64,000 bases of DNA from contig NC_083564.1 in the NCBI RefSeq assembly GCF_019925205.1, positions 8,871,491 to 8,935,490 of the forward strand, written 5' to 3'. Source of the stretch: Metopolophium dirhodum (lineage: Eukaryota > Arthropoda > Insecta > Hemiptera > Aphididae). Positions 37,001-48,335 of the stretch are shown one piece after another. How positions within the stretch are numbered: position 1 is the first letter of the stretch; each line of letters opens with the position of its first letter. The translations under genes were made by a program, and so were the position numbers. The notes under the pieces were generated by a model. The model was not told the DNA's origin. It ran no database searches and saw only the letters and a list, made by a program, of their open reading frames with translations.

Positions 37001-40000
37001 TATGTATTCTCTGCGCTAGCAAAGTTTCTGGCCAAAAATGCACTTCAAATGACCCATATGCTGGTGACGAAGGAGCGTTCAGATGTTTAATTGAGACAGG
37101 TGATATCGCATTTTTACGACATACAACTGTATTGGAAATGTTAAAGGATCAATCATTATTCAGTAAGATATAAAATATAAACGATCATTCTATATATTAT
37201 ATTTATTTATGATTGAAGTTGTTTAAACAAATTGTTTTTCAATTTAAATATGTGTAATATTTCTACCAATTAAAAATTTAGGTAAAACCACAGAAGATGA
37301 TTTAGAACTATTGTGTGTGGATGGTTCAAGACGTCCAATTAGTGAATTCAATTACTGTAATTGGGGACCAGTACCTACTGATGCTATTATGACTACATCT
37401 GCCAAAACTTCTTCTGCTCGTATTTCATACCAAAGATGGCTACAGGTATTTTGAACCATAAAATAATTTGCATAATAAAAATTTCAAAACATTAAAAAAA
37501 AAATCAGAGCAAAAAATCTATATACAAAAATATTATTGTCTTAACACTTGTTTAATGCCATAATTTAAGAAAACCCCATGAATACTATAACTTGTATTTT
37601 GCATTTTGTAAATTTTCATTAGCCGAGTAATAATACAAATAATTTTATAAGTTATAACTTTTAACATTATTTAAATTTTATTTCATTAGAAAGTAATTGA
37701 ATTATATGGAAAACCAAAATCCGCACAACAGTTCACAACTATGGCTCCTGACATAAACTGGGCAGGAGGATTCAATCAACCTCAGTCTCAAATCAACAAC
37801 AATATTGCCAAAAGTTTTAATTTATTTGATTCTTCAGTTTATGACAATCACCACAATCTTTTGTTACAGGTAATTAAAAATTAATTTAAGTAGAAATTGC
37901 AAATAAAATCATATTCATAAATATAACACTTGAAAATATTTAAAAATAAAATGTAGACGTATTTTGTTTTATTTTTATAGTTTAGTAGATTTTATTAGCA
38001 GATAACATGAATATGACTGGTTAAAAATTCTAAAATATAAGATTTGCACAAAATTACATACTATTTTATAGAACTATATTTAATTTTGTTTCAATGAAAA
38101 TAAACAACATTTACACTTAATGTTAAAATACATTTTATATTTTATAAAAAATTAAATTAATATTGTATACAATATTAATTTAATATGTTAACAAATTTTG
38201 TCATTACTAATTCTTGTGATCTTGAAAAAATAATCGCAATAATTTCTTAAAATTCATTGTGTTTACTGTTTATAGAATAAAAACCCAGAGTGTTAAACAG
38301 TGCTGTTGCTGATACACTAAGTTATCAATTAATATAATTAAAAGAAGTTAAATATTTAGACAAATTAACAATTATTAAAAATAAATAAAAAATATTGATT
38401 TTATATATTTTTCAACTTTCCATGAAGATAGCATTTTATTGTTGTAGGACTCAACAAGAGGTTTACGGCCTTTAGAAGAAACCCAACAAACATATACAAG
38501 TTATTTAGGAAAAGCCATGGACGTTGTACTCGGAGTACGTTATTGTCCTGTTTCAAAAATGACACTCTGTGTAACATCTGAGCCAGAAATGGATAAATGT
38601 ATTAAAATGAAGGTAAATTATATTTATATAATATATTTAATATATTATGCATATTTATTTTTTTTACAAGTTTCTTATTCATTTTCTTTTTGTATGCAAT
38701 AGTTGGCATTAAAAGTTCAACTTTTGGTTCCTGAATTGCATTGTTTCCGAGGTTACAGTCAAGTGCATTGTATGCAAGCCATTAGAAATGGGTATGTTAA
38801 AACTAAATTGTAATCACTCTGTACATTGTACAAACAAATTAGTAACATTTATGTTTTGTTGTTTTAACAGAAATGCAGATGTTGCAGTGATGGATGCTGG
38901 CGATATTTATACCGCTGGACTGCATTATGATGAAATACCATTTATCACTGAAATGTATGATCTACCTGAACCAGAATACTATGTTGTAGCTGTTGCAAAA
39001 GAAGAGGATCCGGATACTGAAATATCATTTTTAAAAGGTTTATTTCAAACTTATTAGAAAATCTAATGGGTCCTAGTGTGACTGGGTGGTTGGCCTCTGT
39101 CACTAACGTGTTCTGACGTCAAGCATCGGCCGACCTCGCTACTTCCCGGATGGGTGACCACCCGGGTTTTTATTGATGAATCCTCGCCCCCACATACATG
39201 TGTTCCTCGACCATCCATAATCCCCCTACAAAATGCTATTGGCCATAGTTGCTAATGCTTAAGATTAATAAAATAAAATATAAAATCTAAACAAATACTT
39301 TAATGTTGCCAACAATTTTAGGTAAAATGACATGTCACCCAGGTTTATATTCTGGTGGTGGATGGATAATACCAATGGCATTTTTGTTGAGTAATGGGTG
39401 GATACGAAGTTATGGATGTGACTCAATACAAGCTGCTTCTGAATACTTTAGTAAATCTTGTGTACCAGGTGCATTAAGCAATGAATATAACCCAGGTTTA
39501 CCTTATGATAACCTTTGCCATCTATGTAGAGGTTCTAGTTATCGGTACTGCAAACGTGATGCCACTGAAGACTTTTATGGCTACACAGGTAAAGTTGCTT
39601 TAGAATTAAAAAGATTATTATATTATTTATTAATTATTACTAATATTAAAAATTATATATTTTTTCCTTAGGAGCCTTAAGGTGTTTGGTCGAAGGCGGT
39701 GGAAATGTAGCTTTTGTCAAACATACCACAGTTTATGAGAATGTAGATGGAAAACGCAAACAGTGGTGGGCAAGGAATACTTTAACTTATGATTTTGAAC
39801 TTCTGTGTCCTGATGGTAAGTTTCCATGTACTAATATAGAGTTAGAAAATCTACAACAGTCTAATAGACTGTAAATTTTTGTTCTAGGTGTTATTTATTT
39901 TATAATGTTTTTAATTTAAAAAAATTCTGATTTCAATTATTTATCATTGCTTAGAAGGAATTTATATTGAATGTTTGGATATGAAAGAATAATATTGTTT

Positions 40001-42280
40001 TAGATCATTTGTATTCTGGGGTTATGTTTATTTTTTATTTTTTTAATTTGAATTAATTCAAATGTTTCTTCTGAACTGTGGAATAAATTCTTACAAATAG
40101 AAATCCCAGCAAAAAAAAATGTATATGAAATCAAGATTTTTTTATTAAATGTAAATTTAATACATCAATATTCAATTACATTAACCTACTCTATGACGAG
40201 GTATACTATACACCTGCTATACAGTGGTTTTATTTAGAACCTACAGATAAAATTTAAGTAGATACCCAAAACTCAACAGTATAAATAAAGTAATTGTGCT
40301 TTGCTTTAAATATCAAAATTGTTATCATTAGTTGGGTAATAAAAATGCAATTTATTTAAAGACATTTTGTTCATCCATTCGAATGGGTATTTCTAGTATA
40401 CTAGTATACACTTGGTAGTTAGGGTAGTCATGGTAGTTGGGATGTTCGTTTTTTCTGACTACCATATTTTATTCTATGTATATTTAAAATTGTTTATAAT
40501 GTATCATAATAAAACATTTCAGCTTACAACAAGGTCGTCGGCGATTACTTTCTAAGGGGTTCAGATGATTTGAAAAAAAATATTGATGTCCAAAAACTTT
40601 GTTTTTTAAATTTGTTTAGCAAATTATTCTGGGTCTACTCAAAAACAAATAATAATAAAAAAATTAGCTCTTAAGTAAAATATATTTGGCGGTTCGCATT
40701 TAATTCCGAGAGCCTGCTAAAAGCATGACTTCTATTTTAACTTTCAAACATGTATTTTATTAATGTTATATACAAAATGCCTAAAAAACCTTGAACTATA
40801 ATATTTAATATAACCAGTAGCTGATTTTAAAAAACTTATAAAAATCAGGTATAAAAATAGTTCAAATATACACTTATTATTTTATTTTACTTTTGCTATC
40901 TTTAATAATATCAAAAACAGGCATTTTATTAAACTACATTTTTGCAGTAATTTTAATAGATTTATAATATTATAATATAATGTTGGTATTTCTAAATGTG
41001 TTTCTATGCAATTCTACTCTTAAATATATTTAGTATCAAAATTAAGTCGTCATCTTTTATATCTTTTATCTTAGGCATAAATAATAATAATAAATAGTAA
41101 ATAACATTTGTATTTTGTATTATATTTTATTTATAATTAAAGATATTAAACATTTTTGACAGTCACATAAATCTCATCATTGTCTTATGATTTATTGCTA
41201 TATTAATTATTCTAAAAATAACAAATGGAATGTGTATTATAAATGTGTTATTAGTTATTACGGTCTTGAACTATTATAAAACTGTAATTAAAAGTTCAAT
41301 ATTTATTGAATACTCACATTTTCTGCTTAGAGATTTAACATAGGTATTTAAAAGAAACATGATTTTAATAAACCTCAATTATTTAAACATAAAAGACGTC
41401 TCTTTTTCTATTTAATTTAACCTTGTATGTAATTTACATTTTGCTGTGACAGAATGTCTCAATAAAACATAATTGTTTCAACTTCTCAGTGTCAATCCCA
41501 TTAAATATATATATCAGAAATAAAGGGTATGACCAAATAGTCAATGGCTTTTAACCTAATATGATGAGAAGTAAATTAGGCACCGATCTGGAAATTTGAC
41601 TGCATTTTTTAGAATCAGTATTTATATAGATAATATATTTATCAAAATAATTTTGTCAAATAACAAAAATTGACCAAATACTTTAAATTTTAGAATTTTT
41701 TTTTTTAAATATAGTTGTTATTTTTAGAAAAATTTCATATTAGCAGCAGAATACATTTATATTACATTATTTATGTATATATTTAACAACAATATAATTT
41801 GTTTTATTTTACACAGGTACTAGATCATCAATTCATGATTACAAGAGGTGTAGCTTGGGTAAAGTCAAAGCCAACGCTGTTATAACTCGTGGGGGTGAAG
41901 CTTATAATCACACTGAAGTGATGGCATTCACCAATCTGTTTATGGCTGCCCAGCAGTTGTATGGCAGGAAAACTATTGACGAGTTTACGTGAGTGGTTGA
42001 CAATCTTTATCTTTGACCTACTGTACAATTATAAATTTGTTTTAATTTCAGTTTCAGTATGTTTACGTCTCCAGAACCGTACAGTGATCTTATTTTCCAG
42101 GATGCTACCCAGCAGCTTGCATCCATTGATAGTTCACTAAGACATTACTCCGAGTGGTTAGGGGAAAATTTCATGCTGGCACGTCGTCTTGTTGACTGTC
42201 GTGCATCTGGTACTAAATCATTACCACTGGGAATTATAACTTTGTTATTATCTGTAATTTGTACTCACGCGTGGTTATAG
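31076..42280 (+). CDS. Tsf2: Melanotransferrin / transferrin-2-like protein, GPI-anchored, 15 exons
   Basis: Two-lobe transferrin. Exons: 31076-31172, 31700-31857, 33621-33753, 33838-33980, 34046-34163, 36983-37162, 37282-37445, 37690-37869, 38448-38612, 38703-38791, 38871-39037, 39322-39588, 39672-39815, 41817-41988, 42052-42280. All junctions are GT/AG, phases agree, and the total is 2406 bases (801 residues), the usual size for insect Tsf2. Residues 1-33 form a signal peptide. The last 20 or so residues are hydrophobic after a small-residue site (CRASG), as in GPI-anchored melanotransferrins. C-lobe ligands are all present: Asp484 (MDAG), Tyr512, Tyr619 (GYTG), His638. In the N-lobe Asp107 (LDAG), Tyr135 and His263 are present, but the second Tyr (GYSG in human) is Asp245 (GDEG). 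The anion-binding Arg is Thr167 in the N-lobe and about Ser542 in the C-lobe. In Drosophila this family works at septate junctions. Iron binding here is inferred, at best in the C-lobe. Tsf2 orthology is inferred from the GPI-type end and length. Confidence 0.93.
31207..31638. mobile_element. MITE family B, copy 2, in transferrin intron 1
   Basis: The left end TATGGTGATTCGCCAAGCAT and the right end (CATGCTTGGAGAATATATTG, inverted) match the ends of the 15.15 kb MITE. It is shorter (about 430 bp) and more diverged. It lies entirely within intron 1, leaving splice sites intact. Confidence 0.65.
32181..32405. mobile_element. Foldback MITE in transferrin intron 2
   Basis: Starts CCGGATACTC and ends GGGTATCCGG. 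The arms continue inward with the matched blocks GAAGTCAGAAT and GTCAAACTTAGTTTT, giving inverted arms of about 100 bp with mismatches over a 225 bp element. There is no coding capacity. Confidence 0.7.
34801..35824 (-). pseudogene. Transposase pseudogene, IS630/Tc1/mariner superfamily
   Basis: It reads from an ATG at 35824 (MNNSEKVQLLLVYRKCNRNA, an N-terminal helix-turn-helix-like start) but meets a stop codon right after that stretch, then further stops and frame changes. Recognisable catalytic-region pieces are TDENKF (first Asp, about 35370), QQDPDHNAR (second Asp), and SPDLTPLDFFCW (third acidic position), spread over two overlapping frames (35249-34983 and 35040-34804). This is the family that includes Tc3-like transposases common in insect genomes. 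It cannot make a working protein as it stands. Confidence 0.85.
35990..36068 (-). mobile_element. Short retroposed tail with target duplication
   Basis: About 60 bases of GC-rich sequence followed (minus strand) by a poly-A run of at least 14. It is flanked by the 9-base direct repeat CCTATAGCT at 35981-35989 and 36069-36077. This is the structure of a 5'-truncated, reverse-transcribed insertion (LINE tail or SINE). The source element is not identified. Confidence 0.65.
39067..39281 (+). mobile_element. 5S-rRNA-derived SINE in transferrin intron 11
   Basis: A 215 bp insertion flanked by the exact 9-base repeat AAAATCTAA (39058-39066 and 39282-39290). The body contains GACGTCAAGCATCGGCC, resembling the 5S internal promoter A-box region, and then GGATGGGTGACCACCCGGG, matching the 5S C-box region. 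The unrelated 3' part ends in A-rich AATAAAATAAAAT. This fits a SINE3-type (5S-headed) short retroposon transcribed by RNA polymerase III. The 5' part is diverged from true 5S rRNA, so it is not an rRNA gene. Confidence 0.75.
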
Positions 42281-42623
42281 ACTTATTGTGTTCAATCAAT
42301 TTATAAATATTGCATAATAATGTTATGGGCATCATTTATTGTTTAGAATACTCATCCTATTATGATCATTTTCAGAATCTCAATCATAAAATGCTTAATA
42401 TTGTAAATGTCTTTCCACAAGGTAAGATCATTTTAACAATGTATCATTACCATTGTGAATTATAATTATTAATTATGTTATTATCTGTAGTTTGTATTCA
42501 CGCGTGGTTATAGACTTTATTGTGTTCAATCAATTTATAAAAATTGCAAAAAAATGTTATGGGCATCATTTTTGATTGCTCATCATAATGTGATCATTGA
42601 CAGAATCTCAATCATAAAATGCT
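42243..42623 (+). repeat. Direct duplication of the transferrin 3' end
   Basis: Copy 1 (42243-42394) covers the last codons, the stop and the start of the 3' UTR. Copy 2 (about 42477-42623) lies 234 bases downstream with scattered changes. Shared words include CACGCGTGGTTATAGACTT and GTTATGGGCATCATTT. The frame in copy 2 is an exact-size copy of the transferrin terminus including its stop, with no coding role now. Confidence 0.85.
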
Positions 42624-43180
42624 GTGTATTATTTATTGCCTGCACTTGACAATTTTAAAATTAAAATCTTCCGTCCATTTATTAATTTTAAGACTTTACT
42701 GATAATATATTAGACATCAATTATAAAATACTTTAGCCAAATATTGTAAGTGTCTTTTTATAAGTTTAGACCAATTTAACAATGTATCTATCTAAAGAAA
42801 ATATATTTTTATGACCTTTTTTGTATAATTTTTTTTATTTTAGGAAATGTTATTAATGTTTAATTATTTAAAGAGTAATATTGTTGAATAATCCGTCCAT
42901 TTTTGTCTACATTAAAATTATTTAAGATCAAATCAATATTTTTTGTTAATATAATATTATTGTCATCAATTTATTTTTGTACGTATTTTGTTGAATTGTA
43001 TGTATTTTTCATGCAGATATTTGTATAACACTACCTTTAAGTAGTTAGCGTTTAAAATGTATACTTTTAGTGACTTAGTTACGTGTTCACGCCTCATAAA
43101 TTTATCAACATGTTATCCAGAGTTAGAGACACATTTGTTATGGTGATATGATATATACTATATACAATAACTATAATATG
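42624..43180. other. Downstream flank / 3' UTR of the transferrin gene
   Basis: AT-rich with no gene. The true 3' end of the transferrin mRNA is not evident: no AATAAA occurs close to the stop, and the next ones are at about 43282 (inside a MITE) and 43506. Confidence 0.4.
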
Positions 43181-43352
43181 CAGTGGCGTAGATATGATTT
43201 CTGAAAGGGGGGAATCAAAAAAAAAAAAAAAAAACAGCTAAATGGGAGGAGAAAATTGGGATCCTACACCCTCTCAAAACTTTTTACTAAGGTAATAAAA
43301 AGCCAATGGGGGGGGGGGAATCTCACCCCCATACCACTTGTCTACGCCACTG
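43181..43352. mobile_element. hAT-type MITE (172 bp) with perfect target duplication
   Basis: The ends are CAGTGGCGTAGA and its inverted partner TCTACGCCACTG. It is flanked by the exact 8-base direct repeat ATAATATG (43173-43180 and 43353-43360), the target-site length of hAT transposons. The interior is A-rich and then G-rich, and non-coding. Confidence 0.92.
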
Positions 43353-44027
43353 ATAATATGATATCTGATATTAATTATAATCGCAAAATGTATACTTGTT
43401 ACAATTAAATAATTAAATTACATGCTTTTACATTACCTTTATTGTGAAAATTTTATTTTATTTTAATCTAAACATTGATGACATACTTTTTTATTAAAGT
43501 GCCTTGAATAAACGTATTGATAAAAATGTTTTTTTTTCTTAATTAATTAGAGACTTCAATATGCATGGTGATTTTTATCATGCTCGACCTATTTTCATGC
43601 TTAAATTATGCATTTTCCCCCTTTGAAGTATTAAGCACATATTTTTTGTTGAGAATTTTGATGTAAAATTCGAACGAGTAGTTCTTGATTTATAATATAA
43701 CTGTGTACTATGGATAATAATATGTCTATTGTCTATGGTAATGGTAGTATCAGTATTATTATAGTTGATGATGGTTAAATTCGTGTTCGTATTTTTAAGA
43801 TTATGTGATTCGTAAATGAACAAATTATATTTGTCGTGCTATTATTTTTATTATTTTTGTACATTGTAGACTTGTAGCCATAAACAATAATACCTACCAA
43901 GAACTAAGAATAATAAACATTCTTATTAGTTATTACGGAGTCTATTGTTGTAGCTCATATTGATGTACCATTTGGCTATTATACGTCATACTGTATACGC
44001 CTATAATACGGGCTATACTATGATAAC

Positions 44028-44051
44028 CATAGAGTAATTAATTACTCTATG
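44028..44051. repeat. Perfect 24-base palindrome
   Basis: CATAGAGTAATT followed directly by its exact reverse complement. The flanks extend the symmetry partially. Confidence 0.9.
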
Positions 44052-44133
44052 ATCATAACTATAATAGGTTATCAGTTATCACTAATAGACAATATCACGG
44101 ATCGGTGAGCTGGCTGCGGGGACGTGCATTTAC

Positions 44134-44187
44134 GCGTTAAACCACGATTTAAGATAATATTAGATCTTAAATCGTGCATTAAACGCA
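44134..44187. repeat. Imperfect hairpin (arms about 22 bp, 6-base loop)
   Basis: The left arm GCGTTAAACCACGATTTAAG and the right arm inverted with three or so differences. It may be a tiny foldback element remnant; no miRNA-like evidence beyond the fold. Confidence 0.6.
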
Positions 44188-44990
44188 ACTTCGTTAAAAA
44201 TAGAATATCCGGGGAGTCCAGATAAACCGCAGGATGAAGTATCACGTATTTTCATTAATTCGTTATCAACACTTTTATTTTAACCTATAATAAACCTGAT
44301 ATATAGTTTCATAATTTATTTTGTTAGTTGGTCATTTAGTTACATTTCGCATGTGCGCGTTTCATGTTTGTGAAAATTGTGTAAACGTACGTCGTAGGTA
44401 CAAGAAAAAAATGTTCGGTTAAATTTTCTAGCAATATTGAATATCGAAATAGATATTATAGTAAATACTGAAATAATATTAAACACATTTGCTAAATCCA
44501 ACTGAAAAATACAGCTCTAAAAATGTATTGGGTACATTTTTTTAAATAAAAACTTGTTCTATAATTATTATATTATTTTGTTGTTACTTGTTGCTCTAAA
44601 GCCATAATTACAGTATTAATAATTCCTATTGTTTTCCTAAAAGTGATGTGGTGTATAATGTATATTATATATTAGGTATAAATATAATTTTGACAACTAT
44701 TATAAGTAGATGAAATAGCACATTTGAAAATAATATTTAGTAAGTTTTATTTTCTGTCAACATTGTAATTAAGTACGCAGTATACGATATACCTATATGT
44801 TGTACTAAAAAAATGTTGAGGTGCTAATTACTTGTATAAATGCTTCATTCAGTAGCTAGGGTGAAGCCTCCCAAATCTCAAATGCTATTTGCGCCTATGC
44901 TGTTGAAATTTCAAAAATCCATTAATTGTTTTAAGTGTGTCACCACTCACCACTCGTCGTTATTATCGATCTAATTAAGGGTGTCGTCGT

Positions 44991-46057
44991 AAAATGAAAA
45001 AATCGAAAAGCGTTGATTTACATATTCTTACAAGATGTCTACTTCACAAACGATTCATCTACATAATAATAATAGTATTACGATATTTCGTAACATTTAA
45101 ATTTTTTATCGGAGGAATCGAAATTAATTGTTGGTTTTTTTTGACGCACCAGAGTTTTCAATTGTTGCACATTTTCTTTACCACATCGCTATCTGGCGTT
45201 CAGGTCTGGATCCGAAACACGGCTATAGACAGAACGATTTTCATCCCCTCTAACAAGTTATTGGTAGACGTTAGAAGGGTAGTATATATAATTGATCGAC
45301 CGACGCAAGTAGTTGTGAGGTCTGGCGCGTGGAGCTATCCGAAATCGCCGTATGGTGAACCCCGAGACACAAGGGATAAGTGTCATAGCCCTTTAAGAAT
45401 GGGATGGTGCAGAGTAAAAAGTGGTTCAGGGAGTTATAGGGGGGTGATATCGGTATCTCAGAACTGAACTTGGATAACCAATATCACCCTCCGGTAACCC
45501 CGACCTAAATCTACCTACTCCATTCCAACCATAATATTTACTGTACATGGTTACCCATCATCAGTACTTGTCGTAGTTTCACGTGCAATTTCGACCTCCG
45601 CATAAATTTTTTTTTTTTCGAATAAAAATTATTTATTTTCCGTTGGTTGATTTTGGTTGATATTTTGACATAACTCGTATCCCCCCCCCCCCCTAAATCC
45701 CTAAACTGAAAAACTAAAACCGTTTAACAAGTTGAGTAGGTATCATAATATTATATGTAAATATGTGGTCCACGTACAACTTTCAACTATTGCCCTTAAT
45801 ATTTTACTATACGTCTTGCCAATTTCGTCTCGAGTACAGTGGCGAATTCGATTTAGTTTTATGGAGGAGGTGACCCTAAAATTATTAAATATTATACATA
45901 AATTTATATTCCACCTTATTGCATTTACCACGAAGTTTACCACTTTTGTGTCCAATGAGAAGAAATAATGCTAAATATTAAATTTCAAATGAATGAGATT
46001 ACTGGTTAGACAAGATACTATAATTTAAAATAATATTTATATGGTATAATATCTAAT
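44991..46057. other. Intergenic region, no gene supported
   Basis: A 157-codon plus-strand frame (44994-45467) starts with hydrophobic AT-rich sequence and continues into GC-richer sequence without any recognised motif; it is more likely chance or repeat-derived. A C homopolymer lies at about 45680-45693. A hAT-like terminal word CAGTGGCGAATTC occurs at 45837 without a found partner. Confidence 0.4.
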
Positions 46058-46067
46058 TTGGTGATAA

Positions 46068-46369
46068 ATTCCAGCCAGGACTAAGATCTTCGGGGGCCCA
46101 GGGGCTTACAATACATGGCTGTGGGCCCTAACTAATAAAAAAATGGCCGTATTCCCCCATTTACCATGTCCGTGGTGGTGAACACGGTATAGTCGGGTGA
46201 CGGGCCCCAACACTCGTTAGTTCAAACAGGAATAAAAATAAATATCCTTGTAAGCACTATAAAAAGTACAAATATTACCACTCAATGTAATTTTAAGCCG
46301 AGAAGAATATGGGCCCTTTACATACGTGATCCTGGGGACGTGGCCCCCATGCCCCCCCCTTAACCAGTC
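46068..46369. mobile_element. Short GC-rich element flanked by a 10-base direct repeat
   Basis: The repeat TTGGTGATAA stands at 46058-46067 and 46370-46379. Between them is a 302 bp segment starting CCAGCCAGGACTAAGATC and ending CCCCTTAACCAGTC, weakly inverted to each other and rich in GGGGGCCC. This resembles hAT-like non-autonomous elements, but the exact ends and target length are uncertain. Confidence 0.5.
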
Positions 46370-46487
46370 TTGGTGATAATCAAGGTCTTATAGCATTTGC
46401 ATACTTTTTTACTCGGCCCACGGGGTCACCGTGCTTTATGTACCGACCAAGGGGTAACCGGACGTCAGGCTTCTTTTAATAAAAAAA

Positions 46488-46626
46488 TATCTCGCGTCTT
46501 GCAGCACCAGGCTTCGGGGAAAGACAAAGAGGCTCGCGTCATGTGACGTTGGGTTTAATATTCTATATGGGGGTGGGGGAGGGGCAGAGAGACCAAATGA
46601 CTCGCGTCATGCAACATGGGGCTTAA
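46488..46626. repeat. Degenerate short repeats of CTCGCGTC type
   Basis: Three related stretches begin CTCGCGTC and continue with TTGCA/ATGTG/ATGCA and a GGCTT- or GGGTTT-type end, around 46492, 46533 and 46602. Spacing is irregular. Function unknown. Confidence 0.45.
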
Positions 46627-46638
46627 CATTTAAATAAT

Positions 46639-47648
46639 ATGTGGGAGACATGGGGGAATATTATATATTACAGACGACGACAATGTAATTTTGAGCTAAC
46701 AGGACGGAAACGACGAGACCGACGAGTTGTCATCGGCTTCGCCCGCCACGGGCTTACACAGTGTTTTTGGCCAATCATGTTGGTTGACGAAAACGGCGCA
46801 GTTAAAAATTACGTCCACGAGGTTGTGGAACTGAGCATGGCAGTGTTCTGTGAGGCGGTGATGTTCTGTAGATACGTGACAAGACAGACGTTAGTCGAAG
46901 TCACGAACTAAGATATAATGGACTGGAAACGAGTAACTTATTAGTGGCCACTATAATGTATGTACAAGATGTAAGGTGCGGGAGGTCGCAATGAGGACCC
47001 AGAGTTTACAACGCCATCTGTATAAAATTGTAATATATAATATTTATACTTAAAATAAAACACGAGACAACTAATAACGACAGACCATATTATTATGGAA
47101 TGTAGGGTGATCCAATATACATAAATACATACGCATTAGGTGTATATATATATATATATATATATTATACGCACTCCTCTTACACACACATAAATAATAT
47201 TCAACACTTCTCCGATATTATAAGCCAGTAAACACCGTATATTATAAAATTATGAACGCATTCTTACGTATATATATTATATACTTCAAGACCCCTTCGA
47301 TAATAAATTCTCCGATCAAGACGTTCGGTCAAAACAACACAACAAATTACCAGCGGTACCTTTGTCGCACCGCACAAAATAATAAAATATATCAATACTT
47401 TAATATCACGTATTAATCGACGCACATCAGAAGAAGGGATCACACCAAAATCATATTATATAAGGACCATACGGAATCGACTCGTCGTCAGTGTTATTCC
47501 AGAGAAGTCTCAATACACATTGCCCACGCCAGTCAACATCGCGACACATCTAAACATTATTCGTATATGCTCATACATTAGTTTTTGCGTTATGAACTTA
47601 AATGTATATTGTATCATTCGAATATTCAGGTATCTATATTCACTAAGT
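46639..47648. other. Intergenic region; possible LTR or promoter-like segment
   Basis: A 90-codon frame (46639-46911) has no recognised motif. At about 47456 a TATATAAGG word lies about 30 bases before TCAGTGTT, a TATA-plus-initiator-like arrangement as in LTR or gene promoters, but no paired LTR or gene was found. A (TA)n tract lies at about 47146-47165. Confidence 0.3.
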
Positions 47649-48335
47649 TCAAGGCTGGGCAAGTTAATGATTTTGTTTAACTTAGTTAAGTTAAGTTAAT
47701 ATGCACCAATAACAAAAAGTTGAAAGTTATAAAAGTTAATTTAACTATAGGTTAACTCAGTTAAGTTTAAAGTTAATACACACTTTTTGTTAACTTTTTG
47801 TTAAGTTAAAAAAAAGTTAAATAGTTTATACAACGCTAGCGTACTTAATTTTTTTCCAACCCAAAACTAAATTATAGGATATAGTGTTAATACTTCATAC
47901 AGTATTTCCATATAAGTTAGATTCGAATGATATACATTTTTAACTTTAAACAATTTACGATACATATTTTTTGTCATGAAAACGAAATAGACTGAAATAG
48001 TGAAATATTATAAAATTAAAAACAAAATAAATTAACTTAACTTACTTCTTAAAATGAAAAATCAACTCGTTAATTTCACGTTAAAGGTACGGTTTCCCTT
48101 GCGTGATCGCGAACGCGATCCGATCTAAGATCGCGCATCATTATCGCGCGACTACTGATACAATGTAAATTAAATACAGTTGGTTTTCTTTGCGCGATCG
48201 CGGTCGTCGATCTAAATTCGATCGCGACGCGAACGCGATTTGACTGCTCTTGAATTTGTTATTTTGAAAGAAAATTATGATATGAGTATATGACATTCAT
48301 TGACTGCTGGTTGACGTTGGTCGTGTCTTTCAACA

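Larger units (their letters stand above)
43361..44990. other. Intergenic region with hairpins
   Basis: No gene is supported. It contains a perfect 24-base palindrome (44028-44051) and an imperfect hairpin (44134-44187), annotated separately. Confidence 0.5.

Noticed and set aside
39100..39180. 5S rRNA gene
   Set aside because: Only the internal-promoter-like part matches; the 5' part differs, the 3' end is A-rich, and a 9-base target duplication surrounds it, so it is a SINE.
44994..45467. 157-codon plus-strand frame
   Set aside because: No recognisable domain; hydrophobic AT-rich start, then composition-driven sequence; no splice or promoter context supports it.
46639..46911. 90-codon plus-strand frame
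   Set aside because: Lies in repeat-like GC-richer DNA beside degenerate CTCGCGTC repeats; no motif, no exon context.
47101..47560. Solo LTR with TATA box and initiator
   Set aside because: No target duplication, no second LTR and no retroviral-type coding sequence; only a promoter-like word pair.
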